The translations under genes were made by a program, and so were the position numbers. This document shows positions 45,750 to 57,559 of a stretch of DNA of 64,000 nt, piece by piece. The stretch's first letter is position 1. The number at the start of each line of letters is the position of its first letter. The stretch is taken from positions 71,774,552 to 71,838,551 of the forward strand of contig OX419756.1 in assembly GCA_948567375.1 (NCBI GenBank), in the 5' to 3' direction. Below the pieces are notes generated by a model, which was not told the DNA's origin, made no database searches, and worked only from the letters and a program-made list of their open reading frames with translations. This DNA comes from Lunularia cruciata (taxonomy: Eukaryota; Streptophyta; Marchantiopsida; Lunulariales; Lunulariaceae).

Positions 45750-47470
45750 AATTTGTATTTCACCATTGCAACATTACAATAAGAATTTCTTGTCACCACT
45801 AGAATCAAAATCCACATGGTATTTAGGCATTGCATCAATTTCATCTATTTGAGAAAGAGCACTAACAATACTCTTGATTTCTTATGGTGTTTTCCCAACC
45901 TTTGCTAGTTCCAAAGTCATTTGACATTGTTGCCTAGATTTTGAAATCCTTACCTTGAATCTCAATTCTTGTGCTTATAGCTTGACCTTGATCTTTTTAA
46001 TTTTGGTAGCTTTTTGAGCATCAATGGATTTTCTCCTTAGCTTCTAGTGGATTGGTCCTCAATTTTGTATGGTTGACCATGTCTTGGGCATAAGTAGTAA
46101 GAGTTGGGCAACTCTTGGAAATTTCCTTCAAGGACTTCCTCCTCTTGCAAGATTCCATGTCTTGCACATTCTACTTCTCTATCCCATGCATCTCCTTAGT
46201 CTTTATCTTCTTTACTCTTGCTTGTGTAGGCATCTATGTTCTCTTTGTATATCCTTTTGAGTTTTAAGAATCTACTTTGGTGTTATTGTTTTCTTTTTTG
46301 TAACTAGGACATCCTCCTCTTCAGGAAAGCCAAATGGTGCACTTGATGCATATTTTTGTGGACTGAACTTAAATAGCCTCTTGGTGCATCATGAATTTCT
46401 CCAAGTAGGCGTACAATGAATTTCTCTTAGATGGAACTCTTTCTAAACTCCCAATTCACACATTTGCACCATAAATCAAAATTCATTTTGGATTGCTAAG
46501 GTGAGATTTCATTCCCTCTTCCCATTTTTGGAATTCAATTCTTACCCGCACATTGCTTCTCTTGGAGTGTTGGACTGAAATCTCTTTTGACAATAAATTC
46601 CAATTCTTGCAGCAGTAGATTGAATCCCCATTTGTAACACATGGTATAATTAGATAGGTTATCAATTTATAGAGTTAATGAAGATTACTTGTAATTCTCA
46701 CCCTAAACAACCTATAACTTCTAAATCCAACCCAAAATTCAATTTATGAAATGGCTCATAAAAAAGCTACAATAGCATGTAAAGTTTCTCTATGAACCAT
46801 TCATTTTTGCATGACCTTTTCTTTATGGGTCCTATAAAAACTTTTACAATGACATGTCTCATGGTTGTAAGCCTTTCATAAATTCTAAAATTGAGAATCC
46901 ACTAGATCCACTCCACTACAAGTTCTTTGGCCATCCCTTCAAGTTGTGTAGCCACTCCTTTTTGGTACATGGACATTTGAACCTCTATGGTGACTACTCC
47001 CTATCTTGGCCATCTCCAACTCTCTAAATATACTTACCACTTCTTTGTCTTTAGCATTGAGTTGTTCTTTGTACCCTTGCTACTTCTATTTATGTTCCAA
47101 CCAAAGGGCTCTCAAGTCTCCTTGTAGCTTCTTTATGTCTTCTTTGTATTGCTTTTAGTCTATAGTTAGAGCATTATTCTACTTCTTCACTTCAAAACTC
47201 TCTTGTACAAGTGCATTTACTTTCTTGGCTTCCTCCTTATATAGGTTTTGTCTTTTCTTCATCTCTTCTTTCCACCTATTATCCTCTATCCTTCTAGTGT
47301 ACATTATCTTGTGTAGCCTTTGGACCAAAGGGGAGTAATCTACCACATCTAGGCAAACTTCTTGATATTAGAGTAGAATTTTCTCTATCATTTGCAAAGG
47401 AAAACCCACCAAATGAATGACAAAGTTAGCCTTCTTGGTGATTATGAAAACCCAATATCAATGTACTAAT
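45750..47470 (-). pseudogene. Coiled-coil gag-like family, copy C
   Basis: On the minus strand from 47,460 the sequence reads ANFVIHLVGF, YQEVCLDVVDYSPLVQRLHK, then KEEMKKRQNLYKEEAKKVNA and LQGDLRALWLEHK. Copy A gives VNFVIHLMGV, YHEVYPNVVD, KEELEKMMNMFKEEVNKVNT and LQGELRALWLEA. Further down (46,420-46,300) is KFSPQKYASSAPFGFPEEED, and near 45,830 LSQIDEIDAMPKYHVDFDSS. These may be the C-terminal region that copy A lacks. The protein is dominated by a long coiled coil. Frames are broken many times. Its upstream N-terminal domain is not seen beyond the solo LTR at 47,743. Confidence 0.55.
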
Positions 47471-47742
47471 AGCATAAAAAATAAGAATAGGTTGTTCTCA
47501 TAGGGATATGGGTTTGTTGTAAATTACTATAATTGAAGAGAAAGTGTTACAATATCATAATTTTTTATTGTTACCCATTTTACCTCATGAGCAAGAACCA
47601 CTCCAAGAAGAGTGTATTGTTATCCATTATGGTGCACTACAAAACAAAAAATTAAAATCACTCTCAAAAAAGATCTAATCCAAATTCACTCTTAAGGTGA
47701 TGATTCAATATGGATTGAAGGTCAATCGGCCTTGATGGTCTT

Positions 47743-48432
47743 GTGAGCCGGCCTGTCTCTCACTCAAGATGAACCTCTGATGGCTATTATGGTAGCGCAC
47801 CATGGACTAAGAAGGCAAGGAACCCCAACTCCATCATACTTCTCCAAGGCTAACACTCCAAGACTCAAGACATTGCTCACTAAAGAACTCAATGAGAGAG
47901 AGATAGTTGCAAATGAAAGGATGATGAGTACCTCCTCACCCTTTGTTTATATATTTGTGAAATAGTTATGCACCAAAGTTACTAATTACCGTAGTAACTC
48001 AAGTTACTAGACGAAAAGTCAAGTAAAGTCAAAAATTATAAAGGAATATACATTCACATGGGCATATTCCACTAGCATGTGATCTTATCTTGAACCAACC
48101 ACTAAGTCAAGGATTCCTTCACATGGGCTATCCTTGGACTAAAGAAGAATCCAAAACAAAAAGGCTTGCAGGCCCAAGAGTTCTCAGCTCTTTCCTCAAA
48201 GCCAAACACCTAGGAATAATACCAAGTCAACACACTAGAATCCAAAATAGTAGTGCTCATCTTTTTTACTACCTCTAAAGTAAGGTCTCTTCTATCTTAG
48301 CTATGACTAACTTAAGCTAATCATGACTTATGTAGAATCATCCTTTATCTCTATATAAATAATATCTCCCAAGTACTTGTAATAACAAGCTAAATATCAC
48401 AATACCACACATATGTATAAATGAGTATTACA
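47743..48432 (-). mobile_element. Solo LTR, second copy of the 31,883 family
   Basis: 690 bp, flanked on both sides by a perfect GTCTT (47,738-47,742 and 48,433-48,437). On the minus strand it runs TGTAATACTC to GGCCGGCTCAC. It matches 31,883-32,577 along its whole length in the opposite orientation. The target duplications of both copies agree that the element has one base after the terminal CA. Confidence 0.92.
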
Positions 48433-49408
48433 GTCTTTACCTTGCAGTTACCTATGCTTTGTGTACCAAAACTCTTGTGATAATATTCTACCCTTTCCTA
48501 AAGGCATCACCTTTATAACATTGCAAGTTTGGAGACATACTAGACTTGTTTTCATATGTGGTACTTCATAATTCTCCCAACCCTCTATGACCTTTCAACA
48601 TACTACCCCAAGCCTTTAGAACCCCAAGGATCCAACACTTGAATCAAGCACAAATGCACTCCTGCACCCTTGTGCTTGCATTCCTACTTCAAGTTCCTCC
48701 CTACTACTTGATCAAGAAATCACAAAATACACATAGCATTGACAACAATGCTCACACATAGCATTTATAGCAATGCTTTGAAGATCTTGGAGGTCCACAT
48801 GTATCCTATTTATGCATATAGAGACACATAGATTGAGGATACATGAAATTGGATGAAAGATGGAAGTTTGAACCTGAATTACTTTGGGGCTAATTGCTTA
48901 CAATTCTGCTAAATAGTAATGGGCTTATTCAATGACTTTGCAATGCGACAATTGCTTGATTAACTCTTCTCTACCCCATCAGTGCTAATCTTCCTTGACC
49001 ATCTTATCTTGTCCTTAATCAAGATATACATAAAGTTTGCCTACATGGTAATGTCCAATTTGTACATTTAGCTTGACATGTCATTCCACCTCAACATTTA
49101 GAGGATGGCTCTAATGACTTGTCACTATCACAATTATCTTACTATACACAAGCATTATCATGCCAAAATTTTCTACAATTGATCATGCACAAAGGTGATG
49201 CTACCACTCCAATGGTGTTACCACTCTGATGATATATCACCACAAAGGTATTACAACTCCAACGTTGTACCACTCCAATGATCTGATGGTGTACCACCAT
49301 GAAAGGTTAGCAGTATGATGGTATTTCCTCTCCAAAGATGTGTACAACTACAAAGTTGCCATATAGGCCAATGGTGTCCTCTATGAAGAAATATACAAAG
49401 AGGAAAAA
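48433..49408. other. Unassigned stretch
   Basis: No gene recognised. Short CCAATGGTGT and CCACTCCAA-like words recur around 49,200-49,380 without forming a clean array. Confidence 0.5.
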
Positions 49409-49640
49409 TGTTATACCAATAGCTAAATAGGTTATCTACATGTGAAAATTTGCTTGGTAACATCTGGAAAGATGTTATATATGATGGATTAAGTAGATTA
49501 GATAGAGGTATCAACAAAAAAGAAAAATGTAATACAAATACCTAAACATGTTATGTAGAGATGAAAATTGGTTTGGTAATATCTAGAAAGATGTTATATA
49601 TGATGGACTAAGTAGATTAGATAGAGGTATCAACAAAAAA
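49409..49640. repeat. 119-bp tandem duplication of an LTR start
   Basis: The first 119 bp of the solo LTR at 49,528 (starting TGTAATAC) is duplicated immediately upstream (starting TGTTATAC at 49,409). Each unit includes GATGTTATATATGATGGA and AGATTAGATAGAGGTATCAA. Both units are preceded by AAAAA. Confidence 0.85.
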
Positions 49641-50124
49641 TACTTCCACTAATAGGGTAGAGCAAAAAATAGCTTGAAAAATTTGGAGCCAATTTCAAAA
49701 GCCTAAATGGATGAATTAGGAGTAAAAGATGTGCAGAATCTCCCTTGGGAAAAGAGAAGATTACCCTCCCCTCCCCCCTTGTTTGTCTCATCAAGAGCTT
49801 TCCAATGGTACCTCATCCATATGATTCTAAAATTCTTACAAGAAGGTTTCTTAAAGATTCTCTCTAGTCAAAGCTTGTTTGACCAACCAAATAGGACCAG
49901 AACCAACATGTCACCAATGCATGCAACTTATCTAAGGGTAGATCATGTTAACATGTCACCAATCCATGTATCTGATCCAAGGGTGGAGTTTCCTTTGAGG
50001 GAATCCTCTTTGCTGTATAATAAAGACAAGTTGCTCCTTTGGGGCATCAAAGTTTTGAGTGTGAAGCGTTGTGTTTCTTTGTCTATCATTCTCTTGGAGG
50101 TTCTCTTGTCCTTGGAAGATTACA
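49528..50124 (+). mobile_element. Solo LTR of the chromovirus D family
   Basis: About 597 bp from TGTAATAC to AGATTACA in plus orientation. It is homologous along its length to the LTRs of chromovirus D (53,534-54,112 and 58,999-59,587), read on their minus strand. Shared blocks include GAAAATTGG, CCAATTT, CCTAAA then GGATGAATT, and CTTTGGGGCATC. AAAAA occurs on both sides, consistent with but not proof of a target duplication. Confidence 0.85.
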
Positions 50125-50179
50125 AAAAACAGTTCTTGTTGTAGAGTTCCACTCTCATTATTCTAGTCTTGAGTGGATT

Positions 50180-51950
50180 ATTTTGTCAAAAAATGAGTCA
50201 ATTAGCTTGTGTGTAGAAATAACAAAAAGCATAAAGGCAGATCTTACAAAAGCCAATAGTCATTACTTACACGATGGCTATTCAATATGAACACACATTT
50301 TTGACTAATTGCATATACTTGGACTCATTTTGACTACAAAATAACAAGTTGTTATAATCTAATGCTCCCACTCAATTAAAATTTTCTATTGTCCTATTTC
50401 TAATGTAGCAATATGCTTTTGATGAAGTCTTTTAGGTAAAACCTTGTCAAAACATGAGCACATATATCTTCAATAGGTAAATAGCTAGTGTTGATTTCTC
50501 CATTGAGCAATTGATCTTTGATAAAAATGATATTGAATATCAATATGCTTGGTTTTATCATGATTCTTGCTTGTAGAAGCAATTAAAATTCCACTCCTAT
50601 TATTGCAAAAGATCCATGTGGTCTTTTAGGATAACCAATTTCTGAAATTAGTCCAAATTTCTCTAGTGTTTGCTATGGTTAAAGCCATGCACTTAGTTTC
50701 AATATTGAATAATACAATTGACTTTTGATTCTTACTTGCGCAACTCATTGCTCCTCTTGTAAGGAGAAAGCAAAGTCCACCCATAGTCTTGCAAGAATCC
50801 ACATTGCAACCAAAAGTAGGATCAAAAACCCTTTTAGATGCAATGGTGAACCTGAACAAGAATACTTGAGACAAAAATATAAAGTCCCTTGCAAATAGAA
50901 GAATTTTTTTTAATAACTTTTAAATGTGCAGGTATGAGATTGGACATGTACTGAGCAATAGTCCATAGTGCAAAAGCATATCAGGTTTGGAATAGAGCAT
51001 TGCACACATTAAACAACCAACAACACGTTGGTAGGAAATTGTTGTCATAGATATGATTTTATCTTGTAGAGTGAAATTGATCAATACTTACAGATAAAAA
51101 ATAAGCAGTAGGAGTAGAAATAAATTTACAATTCAACTAGGTAAAGTGTTCAATTTCATTTTGAATGTAGCTAGTCTGATTGATTTTAAGCCAACCTTGC
51201 TTTCTATCTTGTTGGAGATGCATATGAAGGACATGATAAGCTTTACCAAAGTCTATCATCTTAAACTCTTGACTAAGTAAATCTTTAAAAATCTGAAGTA
51301 ATGCAAGACTTGAAGTGGCCAAGATGACAACATCAACATATAATGCAAACCAGCATTGCACAGTCTTTACATAGAATATAAATATTGTTATTAGTTGTAG
51401 AGCTGATAAATCCAATATCCAACAAAGCATGATGAAATAGTTTGTTTCATATTTGTGCTGATTTCTTTAGACCATAAATAGATACTTTAAGAAGGCAGAC
51501 AAGAGTAGGATCAGATACTATCAAACCTTCAAGAAAGAAAAACATAAAAATGTCAAATTTTTTCCATTAAGAAAAAAAAACCATGTTAAGTTGATGTAGC
51601 TCAAAGTCAAAGAAAAAAAAACAAAAATGTCAAGTTGATGTCACTCAAAGTCAAAGTGCATATAAGGCAAACAAAATGCTTAGAGAGTGGCGTTTAACCA
51701 CAAGAGAATGTTTCAATATAGTCAATCCAAGAATTTTCATAAATCCTTTTGCCATAAGACAAGCTTTATATTTTTGGATATTTATATCTTAAGTTGGTTT
51801 GATTTTGAACACCCAACAACACCAACAAGAGTCAAATCAATCAGTTATGAGACATGTGTTCATGCTTGCATTTGTGGCTATATTTTGTAGTTCAACATTA
51901 ATAGCACGTCAACATCAATTCATGAGATAGCTTGTGTAGATAGAAAAACC
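50180..51950 (-). mobile_element. Copia 2 family, 3' half (RT, RNase H, LTR)
   Basis: A minus-strand copia fragment whose 3' LTR (about 50,190-50,363) matches the 5' LTR of copia 2 at 37,306. The LTR is truncated at its left end, near the solo LTR of the D family. A polypurine run (GAGTGGGAG on the minus strand) lies at about 50,366-50,376. RT starts near 51,770, and nothing of gag, protease or integrase is present. Confidence 0.8.
50600..51780 (-). pseudogene. Copia RT and RNase H remnant (copia 2 family)
   Basis: RT: YKACLMAKGFMKILGLT near 51,750 (usual YKARLVAKGF.Q..G.DY). Then FALYVDVVILATSS, where the catalytic YVDDIIL has D to V in its second Asp, and DFGKAYHVLHMHL for the DLG..+FLG block at 51,137-51,430. 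RNase H (50,626-50,874) reads GGLCFLLTRGAMSCASKNQK and ETKCMALTIANTREIW. The loss of the second catalytic Asp means RT is dead. Confidence 0.82.
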
Positions 51951-52479
51951 TATTTTTTCTGTTATTCTTCTCAACTTCCAACACTTGGTCAAATTTCTCA
52001 ATTGCTTTGGAAATACAAGGACTGTGCCTCAATGCATGAAGGGAGAAAGGCATTGAAGAAAGGAATAGTGGGAGGTCTAGGATGTTTCTGAAAATAAAGA
52101 TGAGTACAAACTTTCATATGAGAAGAGGGAGAAAAGTGAATTTAGGGGTCTAGTTTAGGGTTTTACCCTAAAATTTACTTAGTATCCACTACATCAATTT
52201 CAATGCACAACCACTTGGATAAATAATTGGCACCAAATACCATTTTCATTGAGGGAGAGGCTTGCATGTATGGAGAGCAATAGCTCATTGACTATTTGAC
52301 CATTGAAGGATGATTATTGAAGCATCTTACTATAAAACCAAGTGCACATTAATCAATTTCACTTTTTGTTGATTGATTTTAGTCTTAGGTTCAAGTGAGC
52401 TTAGAGATTTCAAGTCTCAAGAAGCCTTTGTAATTTTCCAATCTTTGCCTTTATACAAAAAATTTCTCTGATAAGAGAC
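51951..52479. other. Unassigned stretch
   Basis: Between the copia 2 fragment and the start of coiled-coil copy A. No gene or repeat recognised. It could hold the promoter of copy A, but no clear TATA box stands out. Confidence 0.5.
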
Positions 52480-53533
52480 ATGGTATTCACACCAAAGCAA
52501 CAAAGAAAGATCCTTAATGTAATCCCCTAAGCCCTTGCACTCAACAAGTGGGCAATGTATTGCAAAAGTGAGTGATTTGGAGCAAACACTTCATCTTCTT
52601 GATCTAGAATTTGGAGTTGAACAATATCTTCATTATCTAAGAGATGAGATATTGGGAGGAGAAGGAGCCATGCGATTTTTGAGGAAACTTATTTGCATAA
52701 ATAGAGGAGAACTAGAGGAATGTTCTAGGCCTAAAAAGTTTGCAGCCTAGTGCAATGAATATTGATACTCAATGCACCAGGCCAGATGATATATTGGGGA
52801 AGATTTGCACCGTCTCCTTCAAGTATCTAAGAACTAACAATGGGTGAAGAGTAGGAAGTTACAAGGACCTTACCCAAAGGGCAATTATGGAAGTGGTTGC
52901 AATGCTATTCAAACCAAAGTGAAAAACCTATCTTAACAACAACCAAGCCATTTTCTTCTAATACATGTACCAAAGAGAACCGGTGAATCAAGCACATATG
53001 CTCTATGTGCAAACCAAGAGCTTGTTCAAAGAATTGGAAGAATATGGAAGAGAAACCTACCTTGTACACTTCACTATCCAGTTCTACATAAGGTTGAACC
53101 TCTTAACCAAAGCAAACAAGAAGATGTTCCTTAGCCATTGGCATCCAATGGGTTACTTCACTTCACATCATAGCCCAAAGGTAAGGCACTCATAGAAAAA
53201 TATCAACTTGCAGATGAAGAACATAAACAAATGGGAAAATTCATGAAGGTAGATAAAGTGGGAACAACTATAGTGAAGAAGAAGAGGTGCATACTTGCAA
53301 GATTGTAAGGAATAACAAGAGGCCAAGAAAGAACCCATAGGTAATTGATGTATCTTTGGAGGAGAAAACAAACAACACAAAGGGAGAAGAAGAAGAAGAA
53401 GAAAGATCCTTCACATTATAAGGATTGGCATTGGGATTTTAGGGACGAAGTAGTACAAAGATGGTCAATCTACTCCAAACCTAGATCATGACAAAGACTA
53501 AGAGAACAAAGCCAAAGATCAGCAAGAGATATT
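52480..53533 (+). pseudogene. Coiled-coil gag-like family, copy A, N-terminal part
   Basis: A possible start at 52,480 reads MVFTPKQQRKILNVIP before a stop. The next parts, in changing frames, are NKWAMYCKS, GVEQYLHYLRDEILGG and the conserved KELEEYGRETYLVHFTIQFY domain (52,965-53,195). Then come a basic KRPRKNP, VIDVSLEE, an acidic run and LALGF. The copy is interrupted at ATATT (53,529-53,533) by chromovirus D and resumes at 59,588. Copies B and C show the same segments, so the order is real despite heavy decay. Family not recognised. Confidence 0.6.
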
Positions 53534-54112
53534 TTTAATACACTGAGGACAAGAGAACTCTCCAAGAGAGAAAAGGTGGGTTCACACTCAATACTCCAAT
53601 GCCTAAAAGGAGCACCTTCTCTTTATTATATAGCAAAAGGATTTCCTCAAAGGAAGCTCCACCCTTGGATCAGATACATGGATTAGTAACCTATCAGCAA
53701 GCTCTATCCTTGGATTAGTTGTTTGGATGGGTGACATGTCAATCCTTGTCCTATCTAGTTGGTCAAATGGATTTGACCAAAGGGAATCTTTAGAGAATCT
53801 TCTTATAGAGAGCTCAAAATTGCATGTATGAGTTACTATTGGAAAGCTCTCAACAAGATGAATCACAGGGGGAGAAGGAAAGCTGATCTCCTCTGAAGGA
53901 AGAAATCTATTTTTGAGGTCCAATTCATCCATTTAGGCCTCCAAAATTAGCTCTAGAATTTTTAGGCTATTTTAGGCTTCTGCTCTATTAGTAGAAGTAC
54001 TCTTTTGGTGACATCTCTGTCTGATCTTCTAGCCCATTTTGCACAATATCCTTCTAGATGTTACCAAGCCAATTTTCACTTCCAAGAAATATGTCTAGCT
54101 ACTTTTATTATA
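53534..54112 (-). repeat. 3' LTR of chromovirus D
   Basis: About 579 bp partner of 58,999-59,587, sharing AAGAGAACTCTCCAAGAGAG, GCACCTTCTCTTTATTATAT and GGCCTCCAAAATT. The TG/CA ends have drifted (TTTAATAC, TTATTATA). Confidence 0.9.
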
Positions 54113-54130
54113 GACTTCCCCCCTTTTAAG
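54113..54130 (-). other. Polypurine tract of chromovirus D
   Basis: The minus strand reads AAAAGGGGGGAAGTC immediately before the 3' LTR. Confidence 0.85.
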
Positions 54131-54134
54131 ACAC

Positions 54135-54335
54135 AACATCCTCGTTGCAAAGTTGTTGCTCAAAATCTTGGACTTACATTGGTGTGTTGGTCAAGTTAGC
54201 TGTTGGCTCCCATGTTACCTCATATAGTGGGTACACTTTCCAATGGACTAGATATTCCACACGCGGATGGCAAGTACCACGGATGCATTTTTGGAGAATA
54301 TGTTTGACCTCATACTGCTCCGCCTCATCAACAAG
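54135..54335 (-). pseudogene. Chromodomain (chromovirus D)
   Basis: The minus strand reads EQYEVKHILQKC, VEYLVHWKVYPLYEVTWEPT, then ANLTNTP and a stop. The aromatic cage positions (Y, W, and the TWEP tryptophan) are kept, while WKGYP has become WKVYP. It is encoded at the very end of pol, just before the polypurine tract. Confidence 0.88.
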
Positions 54336-54339
54336 TGTT

Positions 54340-55480
54340 GGACAAGGTCAACTTTCTGGGAGGGAACTGACGTGGGATAGCAGGGGATCATATCAGTGTA
54401 GTAAGGAAACATGAAGCACCGGGTGGATCATCATATGTGGCGGTAGTTCAAGGTGATAAGCCATAGCCCCGATGCGACAAAGAATGGAGAAAGGTCTAAT
54501 GAAATAAGGTTTGAGCTTATGAGGACCAACTTACTTGAAGTTGGTGGTTGATAGCCAAAATTGATCTCCCACATTGAACTCCATGTGTTGGTAGTGTGCA
54601 TTTGCATATTGCTTCTGCTGATTTTGAGCAATCTACAACTTGTGCTTGGCATTCTCCACATCATGTTGATTCTAAAACTAAAAGTGTTGACAATGTTAAC
54701 CTTGGTAGCCACCGGACGGACCTTCATCAAGCTTGAAGGTGTGAACGGATGCTCTCCATATATGAGGAAGAATAGTGTGACTTATGTAGAGGCATTCACT
54801 GAATTGTTGTAAGCAAATTCCACCAATGGGAGTAAGGTGTCCCAACTCTCTTGCTCATCCAAAGTAAAACCCAAAGCACGTCCTCAATAGGGCAATTTTC
54901 CCTCTTTGTTTATCCATTGGTCTATGGATAGTAAGCTATGGACATGGCCAATTTTGTTTTGAAGAACCCAAAGAGTGTTCTCCAAAACAAACTAGTGAAT
55001 TGAGTGTCTCTATTTGTGATGAGCACTCAAGAAAAGCCATGGTGAAAAAAGACTACATCTAAGTACAATTGTGCTAGTTGCATGGTAGTCACATCCTTGG
55101 TGGTAGGACGCACATGAATCATTTTGTTGAGTTGGTTGACAAAGACTATGATGGAGTCCAACCTAGAAGTGGTCTTGGGCAATTCACAAACCAAATCCAT
55201 GTTTACTTATTCCCAATGTTGTGTAAGAGTTGGAAGAGGTTGGAGTAGTCTTGTAGGAGCTTGATTAGAAGCCTTATTTTGTTGACAAAGAAGGCCAATC
55301 CAAACATATTCCATCACATTATTGCTCATCTTGGGCCAATAGTAATGGCGTTTGATTGCATCCAAGATCTTGTCCATTCCAACATCACATGCAATGGCAA
55401 AATCATGACATTATGCTAGTGATGCCTTTAGATGATTGAGCACCTAGAATTTATGGATTACTTTTTGTAGTAGCAAGAAT
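54340..55480 (-). pseudogene. Integrase remnant (chromovirus D)
   Basis: The catalytic core is recognisable near 54,880-55,030 on the minus strand, as an NRDTQFTSLFWRTLFGF-like reading with a HPQTNGQT-like block, in broken frames. The C-terminal part (54,431-54,730 and overlapping frames) reads VGDQFWLST, GPHKLKPYFI and RIGAMAYHLELPP, then HPVLHVSLLHYTD leading into the chromodomain. Stops are frequent. Confidence 0.75.
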
Positions 55481-55599
55481 CTTGGGTGAGAATTCAGGGT
55501 TCATCTTGACTTCCACCACCATATTGTTTGCCATTGACATTTGGGTGAATGCATCTAGAAGTTGCTTCTTGCCTTCCACATATCTTATTGTCATGTTGA

Positions 55600-56110
55600 A
55601 TTGTCATCTCCACTCTGCATACCAAATTTGTCAATGAGAAAGATCTTTCTGTGTCTTGAGGTAGACTAGAGGTTTTTGGTCAATTTCTACCACAAATGCC
55701 TTCTCACCTAGATAGTGCTTCCAATGCTTGGTTGCAAGGACAATGGTTATCTCTTCTTGTTTGGTGGTGTGATAGTTGCATTCTGCCAATAACAACTTAT
55801 GAGAGAAATATGCAATTGGGTGTCATCCATGTTGCCATTCTTGTTGTAGGATTGCTCTTATTGCTACACCTAATGCATCTATAGTCATCTTGATTGGACG
55901 GTGTGGGTCATACCATTTCAAGATTAGTACATGTAGTAATGCGTCTTTCAACTCTTGAAAGGCCAATTCTTGTGTGGTTCCCCATATCTCCTTCCTCTAC
56001 TTGCCCAATAGTGCTATTAGAGGCTGTGCAATCCTGGAGAAGTCCTTGAAAAATCAACAATGAAACCCCATCAATCCCAAGAAACTCTTGAGTTGAGCCT
56101 GATCTTCTAG
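55600..56110 (-). pseudogene. RNase H remnant (chromovirus D)
   Basis: The connection LKSFLGLMGF near 56,080 is followed by ELAFQELKDALL and MTIDALGVAIRAILQQEWQ. Then come PIAYFSHKLLLAECNYHTTK and VVEIDQKPLVYLKTQ. These are gypsy RNase H blocks with the Asp residues mostly retained. Confidence 0.82.
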
Positions 56111-56983
56111 AGCACTCCATTTTTGAATGACTTTTATTTATCTATTAACACTTGGATACCTTATGCACTTACTCTATGCCCTAAGTAGTCTAATTCAAAT
56201 TTGCCAAACTCCCACTTTGAGATTTTGACATACAATTGATTCTATCATAGAATTTGGAGGACTTCTTGTAGATATTGCTTGTGCCCTATCAGCGTCCTAC
56301 TATAGACTAAGATGTCATCAAGAAAAATGATAACATATTCATCCAAGTACTGACAAAATATATCATTCCTCAAACTCATGAAAGTAGCTGGAGCATTGGT
56401 GAGGCCAAACAACATCACCAAGTACTCAAAATGACCATACCTTGTTTAGAAGGCCATTTTGTGTATGTCTTCTTCCGCAATTTTAATTTGGTTGTAATCG
56501 CTCCATAAATCAAGTCCGATGAAGTGCCTCGCCCCATTGAGTTGATCAAACAAGTCATCCCTATAAGATAATAGATATGTGTTCTTCACCATTTGTTTGA
56601 GGTTCTTCACCATTCAATCCTTAGTAGTCAATACACATGCGCATTGTTCCGTCCTTCTTTTTCACAAAAAATAGAAGAGCCTCATATGGTGATACACTAG
56701 GTTGGATAAACCCCTTATATAGCATATCCTTGATTTAAGCCTTACACTCCTCCAACTCATGAGGTGATAGTTTATATGGAGCCTTACAAGGAGATGTCTT
56801 CCCCGGAAGTATCTTAATTTTATGATCTACTCTCCCTTTTGGTGGTAAACCTACGGGTAATTCATTTGGAAAGACATCTTGGAACTCGTTGACCACATCT
56901 TTCAATTTCTTAGGAATTTGTCCATTGTGTTGGGCACTCTGGACTTCTCTTATTAAATGCATGAAACATTTATATCTTACCAA
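56110..56983 (-). pseudogene. Reverse transcriptase remnant (chromovirus D)
   Basis: Opens at 56,983 with an open stretch holding FQDVFPNELPVGLPPKGRVD then KIKILPGKTSPCKAPYKLSP. It continues with [15 protein letters not shown] and, near 56,320, the catalytic [13 protein letters not shown] in another frame. At least three frameshifts and several TAG stops are present. Confidence 0.85.
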
Positions 56984-57019
56984 TAGATATAGTCCTTATG
57001 ACATACAAAGGAAACTCTT

Positions 57020-57350
57020 GCCTTTGTGATCTTCCTTTAACCCCAAAGATCTTCCATTGACTAGTTTTCACTACTTTCTTTCTCCAATCTATTGTGGGTT
57101 TGTAGTGCTTGATCCACGACATACCTAATCATATCATAACAAGCTATTGGTATCACCCACCACTCAATTGCATCTTAATGCTCCCCTACAAAGAGTATTA
57201 CCTTTCTAGGTAATGACTCAATCCTCTTTGTCTGACCATCAGATAACTCTACTTTGTCCTTCTTATCCTTCTTTAGTTCAATCCCCAACTGTATTGCAAC
57301 AAAGCAAGACAAGAATTCTTTGTAGCCTTAAGGTCTATCAACACTCTCAT
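57020..57350 (-). pseudogene. Protease remnant (chromovirus D)
   Basis: The second conserved protease block is clear as LGMSWIKHYKPTIDWRKKVV (about 57,050-57,135, minus). The active-site block upstream is too decayed to read confidently (an LLQYS-like stretch near 57,300). Confidence 0.65.
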
Positions 57351-57559
57351 TGGATTGCCTTCTAGCATTTTATTTACAACAATTAATTGTGGATTTATCT
57401 TCCTCCATCTTTGCACTCATCTTCTTCATTTCCCCATTTTTACTCTTCTTAACCAAGCCAATAAGGTTGTGAGATACATTTACTAGTGATCTTTGTTTTT
57501 TTGATGTGGTTTCCATATCTTCCACTTCAATTTGTCTCTCTCTATGATTCAAAGGTCAC

